NCBI RefSeq assembly: GCF_001598475.1
Contig: NZ_BCZA01000009.1
Span: 113,469 to 177,468 of the forward strand
Length of the DNA: 64,000 nt
From: Pantoea agglomerans NBRC 102470
GTDB lineage: Bacteria > Pseudomonadota > Gammaproteobacteria > Enterobacterales > Enterobacteriaceae
Direction: 5' to 3'
The notes beneath the pieces were generated by a model. The model did not search any database. It was not told the origin of the DNA and worked only from the letters and a program-made list of their open reading frames with translations. This document shows positions 48,123 through 60,925 of this stretch, one piece after another (position 1 is the first letter of the stretch; the number at the start of each line of letters is the position of its first letter). The translations under genes were made by a program, and so were the position numbers.

Positions 48123-49537
48123 GAGACGTTCTGGTTGTCACGACGCGGTGCGGAAGGACGGCGGCGCGGACGACGCGATTTATTACGCGGCACCGGATCG
48201 TCACCCAGGTTATTGAGCATGTTTTTCTGATGCGGCGGCGCAGCCACCTGGAATTCACCCCACCACTGGCTCAGGCGCAGCAGTTCCGGGTTATTTTCCA
48301 CTTCTGCACGCAGTGCCAGCAGATCGTAAGCGGCGCGGAATTTCGGATGCTCCATCAGTTTCCAGGCGCGTTTACCGTGACGGCGGGACATACGTAACTG
48401 CAGCAGCCAGATATCGCGAATTAGCGACGTAATACGTTTCGGAATCGCCAGCGCACGGCAGGCTTCGTCCAGCGTATCGTTCATCGCCATCGCAAAAGCT
48501 TCGAAGTAGGTCAGGCCACTCTCCTGCGCAATGCGTTCTGCCGTTTCAAGCTGCGGATACCAGAACATCGCGGCAAACAGGAACGCCGGATTAACGCGCA
48601 TGTCGTTGTGAATGCGGTTATCGGTGTTTTTCAGCACCTGCGCCAGCATCCGCTCCATGTGGCTGTCGCTGTTTTCGGTGAAGTTGCGCGCCAGCGTCGG
48701 GAACAGTGGCTGGAACAGCTGATATTCACACAGCTTGAGATATGTGCTGTAGCCGTAGCCAGCCTGCAACATCTTCAGCGACTCTTCAAACAGGCGAGCA
48801 GGCGGAATATCACGCAACAGCGAGGCCAGACGTGGAATCGGCTCGGCGGTTTCCGGCGCAATGCTCATATTGAGTTTGGCAGCAAAGCGTGCGACGCGCA
48901 GCATGCGGACCGGATCTTCGCGGTAGCGGGTTTCCGGATCGCCAATCAGGCGAATGATGCCCTGTTCGAGATCGCTGATGCCGCCGACATAGTCACGCAC
49001 GCTGAAATCAGCCACGCTGTAGTAGAGGCTGTTGATGGTGAGATCGCGTCGCTGGGCATCATCTTCGATTGAGCCGAAGATGTTGTCGCGCAGCAGCATA
49101 CCGCTCTGGGCACGCTGCGAGCTGTTGCGATCCTCTTCCGGCTCTTCCGCCTGATGATGTCCACGGAAGGTGGCGACTTCGATCACTTCCGGGCCAAACA
49201 TCACGTGCGCCAGACGGAAACGACGGCCAACCAGGCGACAGTTGCGGAACAACTTACGCATCTGCTCAGGCGTGGCATTGGTGGTCACGTCGAAATCTTT
49301 GGGTTTTTGCCCCAGTAGCAAATCGCGCACGCCACCGCCTACCAGATAGGCTTCATAACCGGCTTTGTTCAGGCGATAGAGCACTTTGAGGGCATTTTCG
49401 CTGATGTCTTTACGTGAGATGGTATGGCTTTCACGAGGAATGATGGTCATCAGACGCTCTGGTTCAACCTCTGCTGGGGCTTCCTCTTCATCACGCTTCA
49501 GGACTTTCCGGCAAAAATTAGCTACTCGGGTAAAAAT
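48119..49537 (-). CDS. pcnB: Poly(A) polymerase I PcnB (AUU start)
   Basis: PcnB adds poly(A) tails that speed RNA decay and controls ColE1-type plasmid copy number. The nucleotidyltransferase core has [12 protein letters not shown] and [14 protein letters not shown], followed by [13 protein letters not shown] and tRNA-NTase helices. The basic C-terminus ([15 protein letters not shown]) is family-typical. Homology begins [12 protein letters not shown], directly after an ATT at 49537. E. coli pcnB also starts at AUU. GAGGTG lies about five bases upstream. A TTG at 49558 is an alternative without conserved sequence. Product is 472 residues. Confidence 0.95.
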   Translation of the reverse strand: MFTRVANFCRKVLKRDEEEAPAEVEPERLMTIIPRESHTISRKDISENALKVLYRLNKAGYEAYLVGGGVRDLLLGQKPKDFDVTTNATPEQMRKLFRNCRLVGRRFRLAHVMFGPEVIEVATFRGHHQAEEPEEDRNSSQRAQSGMLLRDNIFGSIEDDAQRRDLTINSLYYSVADFSVRDYVGGISDLEQGIIRLIGDPETRYREDPVRMLRVARFAAKLNMSIAPETAEPIPRLASLLRDIPPARLFEESLKMLQAGYGYSTYLKLCEYQLFQPLFPTLARNFTENSDSHMERMLAQVLKNTDNRIHNDMRVNPAFLFAAMFWYPQLETAERIAQESGLTYFEAFAMAMNDTLDEACRALAIPKRITSLIRDIWLLQLRMSRRHGKRAWKLMEHPKFRAAYDLLALRAEVENNPELLRLSQWWGEFQVAAPPHQKNMLNNLGDDPVPRNKSRRPRRRPSAPRRDNQNVS

Positions 49538-49623
49538 GGGACACCTCGACAGTGGCAATTAGGGTGTAGGTAAAATCAGCGGCTAATCATAGCCTGTTGA
49601 GAACCGTTTGAGAATGCTGTTGT

Positions 49624-50502
49624 CTATGCATCCGGTTTCAGGGCGTTCTCTTGCGGCATCAAAGCGATATTCCACTGCGCCACCGCATCAGACAGCAGTT
49701 TGTCCTGCGTTAAGTCCTGCCAGCCGCCTGAAACCGGCTGTCCGAGGAAGCGTAACGCCGCCACCAACAGGGGTCTGGCATCGCCATCCGGCAGCGCAGG
49801 TGCATGATTCTGCTTCGACAACTTATGACCATCGTGGTTAAGCGCCAGCGGCAGATGCAGCCAGTCAGGCACCGGCCAGCCAAATTGCTGGCAGAGCGCA
49901 ATCTGTCGCACCGTCGGCTCAATCAAATCTGCACCGCGAACCACTTCGGTAATGCCCTGAAAATGATCATCGACAACGACCGCCAGGTTATAGGCAAACA
50001 GGCCATCACGGCGGTGAATAATAAAATCTTCCTGTGCCAGACGTCTGTCCGCCTCCACACGGCCACGCAGACGATCGTCAAACGCAAAGACCGGCGCATG
50101 CTGGCGTAAACGCAGCGCGGCATTCTCCGGTCCGCGTTGCCGTTCACGGCAGTAACCATCATAGAAACCGCCAATCTGCTGAATGCGACGCCGGGGGCAG
50201 GTGCAGTAATAGCTCTGACGATGCTGCTGCAGCCAGGCCAGCGCGTCACGGTAGGCCTCATGACGTTGTGACTGCCACAGAACCTCGCCATCCCACTCTA
50301 AACCATAGTGCTCCAGCTGATGCAGGATACGGCTGGCGGCACCCGGTACTTCCCGTGGCGGATCGATATCTTCAATTCTCACCCGCCAGACGCCGTTTTG
50401 CGCACGCGCGCTCAGGTAACTGCCCAGGGCAGCAATCAGCGATCCGAAGTGGAGTTCACCAGAGGGAGAAGGGGCGAAGCGACCGATACAGGAGGATGAC
50501 AT
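49624..50502 (-). CDS. gluQ: Glutamyl-Q tRNA(Asp) synthetase GluQ
   Basis: GluQ is a truncated glutamyl-tRNA synthetase paralogue that attaches glutamate to queuosine in tRNA(Asp). The 292-residue protein has the HIGH-like [19 protein letters not shown] and the KMSKS-like [12 protein letters not shown] but no anticodon-binding domain. [15 protein letters not shown] and the cysteine-containing [12 protein letters not shown] are conserved. The start at 50502 is set by homology; a further 5' extension is not conserved. It is 73 bp downstream of dksA, with pcnB next. Confidence 0.96.
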   Translation of the reverse strand: MSSSCIGRFAPSPSGELHFGSLIAALGSYLSARAQNGVWRVRIEDIDPPREVPGAASRILHQLEHYGLEWDGEVLWQSQRHEAYRDALAWLQQHRQSYYCTCPRRRIQQIGGFYDGYCRERQRGPENAALRLRQHAPVFAFDDRLRGRVEADRRLAQEDFIIHRRDGLFAYNLAVVVDDHFQGITEVVRGADLIEPTVRQIALCQQFGWPVPDWLHLPLALNHDGHKLSKQNHAPALPDGDARPLLVAALRFLGQPVSGGWQDLTQDKLLSDAVAQWNIALMPQENALKPDA

Positions 50503-50575
50503 AGGTTTCAGAAGTGACCACGCAGCGGACAAAACAGCAGTTGTTCCACTGCGTGGTAACAGGCTGGACGCGGCA

Positions 50576-51031
50576 TCAGCCGGCCATTTGTTTCTCACGA
50601 ATTTCTGCTAACGTCTTACAGTCGATGCAGAGATCGGCAGTAGGACGGGCTTCGAGACGGCGGATACCAATCTCAACGCCACAGGAATCGCAATAGCCGA
50701 AGTCGTCATCTTCAACTTTCTTCAGCGTCTTCTCGATCTTTTTGATCAGTTTACGTTCGCGATCGCGGTTACGCAGCTCCAGGCTGAACTCCTCTTCCTG
50801 CGCGGCACGGTCAACCGGGTCCGGGAAGTTAGCGGCTTCATCCTGCATATGAGAAACGGTACGATCGACTTCGTCCCGTAATTGATTACGCCAGGCTTCC
50901 AGAATCTTGCGAAAATGGGTCAGCTGCGCATCATTCATATACTCTTCGCCAGGCTTCACCTGATAAGGTTCGACGCCAGCAATAGAGAGAATACTCAGGG
51001 ACGATGTTTTACGGTTTTGACCTTCTTGCAT
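50576..51031 (-). CDS. dksA: RNA polymerase-binding transcription factor DksA
   Basis: DksA enters the RNA polymerase secondary channel and, with ppGpp, inhibits rRNA promoters and activates amino-acid promoters. The 151 residues equal E. coli. The coiled coil carries the tip [11 protein letters not shown]. The zinc site is CDSC then CIDC. The ATG at 51031 begins [20 protein letters not shown], strictly conserved. It lies upstream of gluQ and downstream of sfsA with a 247 bp gap for its promoter. Confidence 0.98.
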   Translation of the reverse strand: MQEGQNRKTSSLSILSIAGVEPYQVKPGEEYMNDAQLTHFRKILEAWRNQLRDEVDRTVSHMQDEAANFPDPVDRAAQEEEFSLELRNRDRERKLIKKIEKTLKKVEDDDFGYCDSCGVEIGIRRLEARPTADLCIDCKTLAEIREKQMAG

Positions 51032-51278
51032 GTTGCTTCTCCTGGATAACACGCACTATACCCTTCGAAATTCGTCTCGCAGGGGCCTTGCTGCCAGCCT
51101 GCATTTGACGTCTGCGGGGTACATCGATCCCCCATTGGGGAAAAAAACAGGCCGCTATAAATAACAGAAGCAGTCAGGGTTGGCAATTCTTCATGAACAC
51201 ACCTTGACAAGCCTGTGAGGAACAGCGTAGTTGGCCCTTAGCTCAGAACATTCTTAACACATAAAATTGCAAAAGATA

Positions 51279-51983
51279 TTACAAGGTTACGTTGATCGGC
51301 GATTTAAGAAACATTCCCTCCGCCGATAAGTCTGCCTGATACGCTAAAACCTCTACGCCCTCCTGCTGCGCCTGAGCCAGTTGTTCTGCATACGCCACAT
51401 CAATGTGACGTGCCGGAGAAACGTCCTCAATCCCCGAGTGCAAAACGGCAAACAACAAAACGGCCCGATGACCCTCTGCCGCAACTGTCGCCAGTTCACG
51501 CAGGTGTTTCTGTCCTCGAATCGTCACCGCATCCGGAAAATACCCTTTTCCTTCATGTAGAAGGGTTACGGATTTCACCTCAATATAGCAGTTGCGCCGG
51601 GCCTCTGCTTTGAGCAGGAAATCAATTCTGCTTTTTTCAGTGCCATATCTCACTTCCGCCTGACGATGCGTATAACCGGCCAGCGCCGGCAGCCGTTCCT
51701 GCTCCAGCGCCTCAGCCACCAGTTGGTTGGCGCGCAGCGTATTCACGCAGATCCAGTGGCCCTGTTGTGTTTCGGTCAGCTCCCAGCTGTGGGGGTATTT
51801 GCGCGTCAGGCTGTCGGACGTCGAATACCAGACCCGATCGCCCGGCGTGGCGCAGCCGGTCATGGCGCCGGTATTGGCGCAGTGAATCGTCAGAACGTCG
51901 CCCTCTGGCGTCACCACATCGGCCAAAAAACGTTTGTAACGGGCAATCAGACGGGCGGGTTTAAGGGGCGGAGAGAAGTGCAT
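51279..51983 (-). CDS. sfsA: Sugar fermentation stimulation protein SfsA
   Basis: SfsA is a conserved nucleic-acid-binding protein with an OB-like N-terminus and a nuclease-like C-terminal fold. Its name comes from restoring maltose use when overexpressed; its true role is unclear. The 234 residues equal E. coli. [27 protein letters not shown] and [10 protein letters not shown] are conserved. The start overlaps the 3' end of thpR by 23 bp, so the two are cotranscribed. Confidence 0.95.
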   Translation of the reverse strand: MHFSPPLKPARLIARYKRFLADVVTPEGDVLTIHCANTGAMTGCATPGDRVWYSTSDSLTRKYPHSWELTETQQGHWICVNTLRANQLVAEALEQERLPALAGYTHRQAEVRYGTEKSRIDFLLKAEARRNCYIEVKSVTLLHEGKGYFPDAVTIRGQKHLRELATVAAEGHRAVLLFAVLHSGIEDVSPARHIDVAYAEQLAQAQQEGVEVLAYQADLSAEGMFLKSPINVTL

Positions 51984-52518
51984 GTGGATCCTGAGAATGT
52001 AATGGCCAGCTAGCCAGGGCGCGATAGCGGGTGCGGCCCCGGGCATATTCAGAGGCGAACAGAGAAAAGGTAGAGACGCGAAAACGCCAGTGAAAGCCGC
52101 GCGGCGGTAACGTCACCGGCTGCGTGGCGTGGCGTAACAGCGTGATGTGCGGATGAAACGGCTGGGGGCTCTGGTAACAGCCATGCCGGGCGGCCTGGGC
52201 CCGCAGCAGGCTGGCGAGCTGCAACAGACCGCGTGGCGCGCGCTGGCAGCCGAGCCAGACCACGCCGGGGCGCGGCCAGTGTCCGGCATCATCAAGGTCG
52301 AGATCAAAACCGGGCTGCACAATACGGGAGGCCAGCGTCTGCAGGCGCTGTGAGGTTTCCGGCGCAACTTCACCCAGAAACGCCAGCGTCAGGTGCAGAT
52401 TCGCCGCGACCACCGGCTGGCCCGCCTCCGCAGGAAAGGTATCGGCCCGCCAGCGCACCAGCTCTTGCTGCATCTCGTCAGGCAGGCTGATGGCAAAAAA
52501 TAAGCGTTGTGTCGCCAT
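51961..52518 (-). CDS. thpR: RNA 2',3'-cyclic phosphodiesterase ThpR (LigT)
   Basis: A 2H-family enzyme that opens 2',3'-cyclic phosphates on RNA ends; it was first known as a 2'-5' RNA ligase. The two HxTx motifs are HLTL (His42) and HITL (His124). Length is 185 residues. The ATG at 52518 has GGAGA upstream. It is divergent from hrpB across 75 bp and overlaps sfsA downstream. Confidence 0.94.
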   Translation of the reverse strand: MATQRLFFAISLPDEMQQELVRWRADTFPAEAGQPVVAANLHLTLAFLGEVAPETSQRLQTLASRIVQPGFDLDLDDAGHWPRPGVVWLGCQRAPRGLLQLASLLRAQAARHGCYQSPQPFHPHITLLRHATQPVTLPPRGFHWRFRVSTFSLFASEYARGRTRYRALASWPLHSQDPHALLSAP

Positions 52519-52593
52519 GGCGCTCTCCGGCAAATATCACGGATGGATGCTACAATGCGCGCCATCTTAGCACAGGCAGAAGCGGAGTTTGCT

Positions 52594-55038
52594 GTGAGCG
52601 ATTTACCGGTCAGCGCGGTGCTGCCTGACATCCTGGCGGCGCTGAGTGACGCCCCACAAATCCTGCTGGCCGCGCCCACGGGGGCAGGCAAATCGACCTG
52701 GCTGCCGCTGCAGTTGTTACAGCAGGCGGCGCTGCCAGGACGGATCATCATGCTGGAGCCACGTCGGCTGGCGGCGCGTAATGTGGCGCAGCGGCTGGCG
52801 GAGCAACTCGGCGAGCAGCCGGGTGGCACGGTGGGATTCCGGATGCGTGGCGAAAGCTGCGTCGGGCCACAGACCCGGCTGGAAGTGGTGACCGAAGGCA
52901 TGCTCACGCGCATGCTTCAGCACGACCCGATGCTGGAAGGCGTGTCGCTGGTGATCCTCGATGAATTTCACGAGCGCAGCCTGCAGGCCGATCTGGCGCT
53001 GGCGCTGCTGCTTGATGTACAGCAGGGGCTGCGCGACGACCTTAAAATCATGCTGATGTCCGCCACGCTGGACAACGCCCGGCTGGCGGCGCTGCTGCCG
53101 GATGCGCCACTGATCGTCTCAGAAGGGCGCAGCTATCCGGTTGAGCGGCGTTACGCGTCACTGAATCAGAATGTGCGTTTTGAAGAGGCGGTCGCGCGTG
53201 AAGTCGCCCAGCTGCTGCGGGATGAGAGCGGTTCGCTGCTGCTGTTTCTGCCGGGTGTGGCGGAGATCGAACGGGTGAAGCGCGAGCTGGAATCACGCAT
53301 CAGTGACGACGTTGATCTGACGCCGCTCTATGGCGCACTGCCGCTGGCGGCGCAGCGCCGGGCAATTCTGCCTGCCGCCGACGGCCGCCGCAAAGTGGTG
53401 CTTGCCACCAATATCGCCGAAACCAGCCTGACCATTGAGGGGATTCGGCTGGTGGTCGACAGTGCGCTGGAACGCAGCGCTCTGTTTGACGCCCGCAGCG
53501 GCGTGACGCGTCTGCAGACCCAGCGAATCAGCCAGGCATCGATGATCCAGCGAGCGGGTCGCGCCGGGCGACTGATGCCGGGGCTCTGCCTGCATCTGGT
53601 GCCGCAGGAGCAGGCATCACGAGCGGCGGCGCAGAGCGAACCGGAAATCGTTAACAGCGATCTCTCGTCACTGTGGCTGGATCTGCTGCAGTGGGGCTGT
53701 ACCCAGCCGCAACAGCTGCAGTGGCTGGATCTGCCGCCCGCCAGAAATCTGGATGCGGCGCAGCAGCAGCTGACCCGACTGGGAGCACTGGACAACAACG
53801 GCCTGCTCAACACGCTGGGACGGCGCATGGCGCAGCTGGGATGCGATCCCCGACTCGCCGCCATACTGTGTGCCGCAGGCGATGAGCCGGATGCGGTCGC
53901 CAGCGCCGCGCTGCTGGTGGCGATTCTGGAAGATCCTCCCCGCAGCGGCAGCGCCGACCTGCGTGATGCGCTGCATCGGCTGCAGGCGCAATGGCAGCGG
54001 CGGGCGCAGCAGTGGCAGCAGCGGCTTAAAATCCGTGGCGGGCGCATCGATGAAGATCGTTTCGCCGGATTGCTGGCGGTGGGCTTTGGCGATCGGCTGG
54101 CGCGGCGACGCGATCAGAGTGGTCGCTATCAGCTGGCCAACGGGCTGGGCGCCAGACTCGATGAGCAGGATGGCCTGACGCGTAATGAATGGCTGATTGC
54201 GCCTGCTCTGTTGCAGGGCAGTGCCACACCGGATGCCCGGATGTTGCTGGCACTGCCGGTCGATATTGAAACGCTGTGCCAGCAGCAGCCCGCCCTGATT
54301 GAGCGCCGGACCGAAGTGGAATGGGACGAAGAGAAAGGCACGCTGCGTGCTTTCAGACGTGAGCAGATTGGCGCGCTGATACTGAAAACCCAGCCGATGG
54401 CGCGCCCGGAACCGGAGGTGCTGCACGCGGCCATGCTGCGCTGGATCGCCGAAAAAGGTCTGTCGGTACTGGGCTGGACGCCGGAGGCCGAACAGCTGCG
54501 CCTGCGCATCCAGTGTGCGGCCCGGTGGCTGCCGGAAGAGAGCTGGCCCGCGACCGACGATGAAACCCTGCTTGAGAGCCTGCCGCAGTGGCTGTTGCCG
54601 CAGATGTCAGCGGTACGCGATCTCCGCAGCCTGCAGGCGGTGAACCTGACCACGGCACTCTTACATTTACTCACATGGTCACAGCGTCAGCGGCTGGATA
54701 CTGTGCTGCCAACTCATTACACTGTGCCCACCGGAAGCCGGCTGCCAATCCGCTACGATGCGGAGAAGCCGCCCGCGCTGGCGGTAAGGATTCAGGAGAT
54801 GTTTGGCGAGGCGCAGAATCCCACCGTGGCGGAAGGACGAATTCCGCTGGTGCTGGAGCTGTTATCGCCCGCCCAGCGCCCGTTGCAGATCACCCGCGAT
54901 CTGGCGGCGTTCTGGCGCGGTGCCTGGCCGGAGGTCAGGAAAGAGATGAAGGGACGTTATCCTAAACATCCCTGGCCCGAGGATCCGGCCACCGCCTTGC
55001 CAACAAGGCGAACCAAAAAAATGTCCCCGCAGGGTTGA
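52594..55038 (+). CDS. hrpB: ATP-dependent helicase HrpB (DEAH-box)
   Basis: HrpB is a DEAH-box RNA helicase of unclear cellular target. Walker A APTGAGKST, the LDEFHERS box, SATLDN, and RAGRAGR of motif VI are present. A HrpB-specific C-terminal domain ends PTRRTKK. GTG at 52594 gives 814 residues and aligns with E. coli start MSSLPVAAVLPELL; CGGAG lies six bases before it. ATGs at 52543 or 52555 are alternatives. The gene precedes mrcB by 98 bp. Confidence 0.94.
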   Translation: MSDLPVSAVLPDILAALSDAPQILLAAPTGAGKSTWLPLQLLQQAALPGRIIMLEPRRLAARNVAQRLAEQLGEQPGGTVGFRMRGESCVGPQTRLEVVTEGMLTRMLQHDPMLEGVSLVILDEFHERSLQADLALALLLDVQQGLRDDLKIMLMSATLDNARLAALLPDAPLIVSEGRSYPVERRYASLNQNVRFEEAVAREVAQLLRDESGSLLLFLPGVAEIERVKRELESRISDDVDLTPLYGALPLAAQRRAILPAADGRRKVVLATNIAETSLTIEGIRLVVDSALERSALFDARSGVTRLQTQRISQASMIQRAGRAGRLMPGLCLHLVPQEQASRAAAQSEPEIVNSDLSSLWLDLLQWGCTQPQQLQWLDLPPARNLDAAQQQLTRLGALDNNGLLNTLGRRMAQLGCDPRLAAILCAAGDEPDAVASAALLVAILEDPPRSGSADLRDALHRLQAQWQRRAQQWQQRLKIRGGRIDEDRFAGLLAVGFGDRLARRRDQSGRYQLANGLGARLDEQDGLTRNEWLIAPALLQGSATPDARMLLALPVDIETLCQQQPALIERRTEVEWDEEKGTLRAFRREQIGALILKTQPMARPEPEVLHAAMLRWIAEKGLSVLGWTPEAEQLRLRIQCAARWLPEESWPATDDETLLESLPQWLLPQMSAVRDLRSLQAVNLTTALLHLLTWSQRQRLDTVLPTHYTVPTGSRLPIRYDAEKPPALAVRIQEMFGEAQNPTVAEGRIPLVLELLSPAQRPLQITRDLAAFWRGAWPEVRKEMKGRYPKHPWPEDPATALPTRRTKKMSPQG

Positions 55039-55136
55039 GTCCGCTGGATCGAATTCAGAGGGTTCTGCCATGCGGCACGCGAGAAAGCAGTTAGAGTAGC
55101 GGCGCTGCCGTAAGCACTGCCTGGAGAAGAAAAGTA

Positions 55137-57677
<2,541 letters not shown>

Positions 57678-57696
57678 ATCAGTCAGACAGGTTAAA

Positions 57697-57721
57697 AAGG
57701 GCGCTTCGGCGCCCTTTTTTT
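57697..57721 (+). terminator. Rho-independent terminator of mrcB
   Basis: AAGGGCGC, UUCG-type loop TTCG, GCGCCCTT, then a T-run to 57721. Eight-pair stem with a stable tetraloop. Confidence 0.93.
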
Positions 57722-57779
57722 GTTCCTGATCAATACGCGTCAATCGGCCTGCAAACGGCGTCACTACTGGGATTTCTGC

Positions 57780-57833
57780 TTGCAGTGCCTGCTGAATTTC
57801 GCATATTATCTAAGCGTTATAATAATCATTATC
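57780..57833 (+). promoter_or_regulatory. fhuA promoter with Fur box
   Basis: A -35 TTGCAG (57780-57785) and -10 TATTAT (57804-57809) are 18 bp apart. Immediately downstream, 57815-57833 (CGTTATAATAATCATTATC) matches the 19 bp Fur consensus at 15 positions. Iron-dependent repression of the fhu operon by Fur is established in E. coli. Confidence 0.82.
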
Positions 57834-57876
57834 GTTTCGATTCGCCTGCCTGAGCCTATTGTTAAGAGACACTTTT

Positions 57877-60081
57877 ATGAATGCGCGAACGACTTTTTCT
57901 GACAACACCAAAAAAACATTTTCCCGACCGCTTCTGGGCATCATGATCTCACTGAGCCTGAGCTCCTCTCTTTACGCCGCGCAGGCGGAGACGATGGTCG
58001 TCTCGGCTGATGGCGGCAGCGGCGTCGAGGCGGAAAGCGCCTGGGGACCAGCACCCACCGTGGCAGCGAAACGCAGCGCCACCGGGACCAAAACTGATAC
58101 CCCCATTGAAAAAAATCCGCAGTCCATCTCCGTGGTCACCCGTGAAGAGATGGAGATGCGTAACGTAACCAGCGTGAAAGGGGCGTTTAACTACACGCCT
58201 GGCGTGCTGACCGGTAACCGGGGCAGCTCAGACGTGATTGATGCGCTGTCGATTCGCGGTTTCAGCGAAACCAACACCAATCAGTATCTGGATGGTCTGA
58301 AACTGCAGGGTGATAACTACTCTGAGTTTGCCATCGATCCTTACTTCCTGGAACGCGCTGAACTGCTGCGCGGCCCGGTTTCGGTGCTCTACGGTAAGAG
58401 CAATCCCGGCGGCGTGGTCTCGCTGGTGAGTAAGCGTCCGACCCAGGAAACCCTGCGCGAAGTGCAGTTCCAGATGGGCAACGATAACCTCTTCTCGACC
58501 GGCTTTGACTTTGGCGGCGCGCTGGACGACGACGGCGTCTACAGCTATCGCCTGACCGGCCAGGCGCGCAGTCAGGATGCGCAGCAGGCGATGAACAAAG
58601 AGAAGCGCTACACCATCGCACCGGCTTTCAGCTGGCGTCCCGACGATCGCACCCGCATTGACCTGCTGACCTATTTCCAGAACGAGCCAGAAACCGGTTA
58701 TTACGGCTGGCTGCCGCGTCAGGGCTCGGTGGTACCGATCACCCGCGCCGATGGCAGCCAGTACAAACTGCCGACCAACTTTGATGAAGGCGAGCAGAGC
58801 AACAAGATTTCACGCAACACCAAAATGGTCGGTTATAACGCCGAGCACAGCTTTAACGACACCTGGACGCTGCGCCAGAACCTGCGTTATGCCGACCTGC
58901 GCACCGATTACCGCAGCATTTACGGCAATGGTTTCCTGCCGGCGACTCAGGAAATCACGCGCGGTTCGGCGGTTTCAGAAGAGAAGCTCAACCAACTGGC
59001 GGTCGATACCCAGGCGCAGGCGAAATTCGCCACCGGCCAGGTTGATCATACGCTGCTGCTGGGCGTGGACTTCCAGCGTACCCGCAATGATATCGACGCA
59101 CAGTTTGGCACTGCCTCCAGCCTGAATGCGGTTAATCCGCAATATGGTGATAACAGCGTAACGCCATTTGCCGATCCTTATCAGCATCTCAACAAACAGC
59201 GTCAGACCGGCCTCTATGCTCAGGACCAGATGGAGTGGAACCGCTGGGTGCTGACGCTGGGTGGCCGCTACGACTATGCCATGAACTCGGTTTACGATCG
59301 GGTGGCGGATAGCGTTGATCGCCAGAACGATCAGGCCTTTACCTGGCGCGGCGGCCTGAACTATGTGTTTGATAACGGCATCGCGCCTTACTTCAGCTAC
59401 AGCGAAGCTTTTATTCCGAATGCGGGTGCGACCTATGACGGTCAGGCATTTGATCCGTCACGCGCTAAGCAGTATGAAGCGGGCGTGAAATATGTGCCGA
59501 AAGATCGTCCGGTGGTGCTCACCGCAGCGCTTTATCAGCTGACCAAAACCAAAAACCTGACTGCCGATCCCGATCCTGACAGAACTCTTTTCAGCGTTCA
59601 GAGCGGTGAAATCCGGTCACGGGGCGTAGAGCTGGAAGCTAAAGCGGCGCTGAATGCCAACGTTAACCTGACGGCGTCCTACACCTACACCGATGCGGAA
59701 TATACCGAAGACACCCAGCTCAAAGGCAAAACGCCGGTGCAGGTGCCGAAGCACATGGCCTCACTGTGGAGCGACTACACCTTCCACGAGACAGCCCTTT
59801 CGGGCGTAACGCTGGGCGCGGGTGTGCGTTATGTCGGTGAGAGTCAGGGCCTTTACAGCACTGGCACTGAGCAGAACCAGAACTTTAAAGTTGCCGGTTA
59901 CACCACGGTGGATGCGGCGCTGAAATATGATCTGGGTCGTTTCGGTTTGCCGGGTTCGACAGTGGGCGTCAACGTCAACAATCTGTTTGACCGCGACTAC
60001 GTCGCCAGCTGCTACCGTGAATACGCCTGCTACTGGGGTGCGGAGCGCCAGATTGTCGGCACCGCGACCTTCAGATTCTGA
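57877..60081 (+). CDS. fhuA: Ferrichrome TonB-dependent outer-membrane receptor FhuA
   Basis: FhuA imports ferrichrome-type hydroxamate siderophores, and in E. coli is a receptor for phages T1, T5 and phi80. The 734-residue protein has a signal peptide cut near AQA-E38. A TonB box (ETMVVSA, 38-44) and a plug domain (NPQSISVVTREEMEMRNVTS) follow, then a 22-strand barrel ending in Phe. Paired cysteines in SCYREYACYWG near the C-terminus are typical. The ATG at 57877 follows AAGAGA; a codon six earlier is less likely. It heads fhuACDB behind a Fur box. Confidence 0.95.
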   Translation: MNARTTFSDNTKKTFSRPLLGIMISLSLSSSLYAAQAETMVVSADGGSGVEAESAWGPAPTVAAKRSATGTKTDTPIEKNPQSISVVTREEMEMRNVTSVKGAFNYTPGVLTGNRGSSDVIDALSIRGFSETNTNQYLDGLKLQGDNYSEFAIDPYFLERAELLRGPVSVLYGKSNPGGVVSLVSKRPTQETLREVQFQMGNDNLFSTGFDFGGALDDDGVYSYRLTGQARSQDAQQAMNKEKRYTIAPAFSWRPDDRTRIDLLTYFQNEPETGYYGWLPRQGSVVPITRADGSQYKLPTNFDEGEQSNKISRNTKMVGYNAEHSFNDTWTLRQNLRYADLRTDYRSIYGNGFLPATQEITRGSAVSEEKLNQLAVDTQAQAKFATGQVDHTLLLGVDFQRTRNDIDAQFGTASSLNAVNPQYGDNSVTPFADPYQHLNKQRQTGLYAQDQMEWNRWVLTLGGRYDYAMNSVYDRVADSVDRQNDQAFTWRGGLNYVFDNGIAPYFSYSEAFIPNAGATYDGQAFDPSRAKQYEAGVKYVPKDRPVVLTAALYQLTKTKNLTADPDPDRTLFSVQSGEIRSRGVELEAKAALNANVNLTASYTYTDAEYTEDTQLKGKTPVQVPKHMASLWSDYTFHETALSGVTLGAGVRYVGESQGLYSTGTEQNQNFKVAGYTTVDAALKYDLGRFGLPGSTVGVNVNNLFDRDYVASCYREYACYWGAERQIVGTATFRF

Positions 60082-60087
60082 TTTAAC

Positions 60088-60105
60088 CGGGCGCTTCGGC
60101 GCCCG
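60088..60105 (+). terminator. Hairpin between fhuA and fhuC
   Basis: CGGGCGC, loop TTCG, GCGCCCG. There is no T-run. It shares the 16-base core GGGCGCTTCGGCGCCC with the mrcB terminator. It may attenuate readthrough so that more receptor than transporter is made, or protect fhuA mRNA. Confidence 0.65.
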
Positions 60106-60120
60106 TTCACAGGGATAACC

Positions 60121-60915
60121 ATGCCGCATCCGCACGCAGAAGAGGCGACCTTTACGCTGAAAAACGCCAGTTTTGAAGTGCCGGGCCGGACTCTCCTTCA
60201 GCCACTGTCGCTGACCTTTCCGCCGGGAAAAGTGACCGGGCTGATCGGTCACAACGGCTCGGGCAAATCAACACTGTTAAAAATGCTGGGTCGTCACCAC
60301 GCGGCCAGCAGCGGGGAGGTGCTGTTGAATCAGCAGCCCGTCGGGCGCTGGAACAGCAAAGCCTTTGCCCGTCAGGTAGCCTATCTGCCGCAGCAGTTAC
60401 CGGCAGCCGAAGGGATGACGGTGCGTGAACTGGTGGCGATTGGCCGCTATCCCTGGCACGGCGCGCTGGGGCGCTTTGGTCAGGAAGATCGCGACCGGGT
60501 AGAGGATGCGATTGCCCAGGTCGGACTTAACGCCTTTGCCGGACGGCTGGTAGATAGCCTGTCGGGCGGCGAGCGTCAGCGCGCCTGGCTGGCGATGATG
60601 GTGGCGCAGAACAGCCGCTGTCTGCTGCTGGATGAACCGACGTCGGCGCTGGATATTGCCCATCAGGTTGAGGTGCTGGCGCTGATAAAAGCGCTGAGCC
60701 AGCAGCGCGGCTTAACCGTGATTGCGGTGCTGCATGATATCAATATGGCAGCACGCTACTGCGACCATCTGGTGGCGCTGCGTCAGGGCGCGATGATTGC
60801 CGAAGGTGACGCAGAGGCGATTATGCAGCCTGAGGTGCTCGGTGGAATTTATGGCATTCCGATGGGCATTTTACCGCACCCGCAGGGTGGCGCGCCGGTC
60901 AGTTTTGTCTGTTAA
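60121..60915 (+). CDS. fhuC: Ferrichrome ABC transporter ATPase FhuC
   Basis: FhuC is the ATPase that drives hydroxamate-siderophore import through FhuB. The 264-residue protein has Walker A GHNGSGKST, signature DSLSGGERQRAWLA, Walker B CLLLDEPTSALD and the switch histidine in AVLHDINMAAR. GGGATA lies before the ATG. It follows fhuA by 39 bp and precedes fhuD by 10 bp. Confidence 0.96.
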   Translation: MPHPHAEEATFTLKNASFEVPGRTLLQPLSLTFPPGKVTGLIGHNGSGKSTLLKMLGRHHAASSGEVLLNQQPVGRWNSKAFARQVAYLPQQLPAAEGMTVRELVAIGRYPWHGALGRFGQEDRDRVEDAIAQVGLNAFAGRLVDSLSGGERQRAWLAMMVAQNSRCLLLDEPTSALDIAHQVEVLALIKALSQQRGLTVIAVLHDINMAARYCDHLVALRQGAMIAEGDAEAIMQPEVLGGIYGIPMGILPHPQGGAPVSFVC

Positions 60916-60925
60916 GGAGAGGATC

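Noticed and set aside
53328..54426. Overlapping long - strand frames opposite hrpB
   Set aside because: GC-rich antisense shadows with Ser/Arg/Cys bias and no family resemblance.
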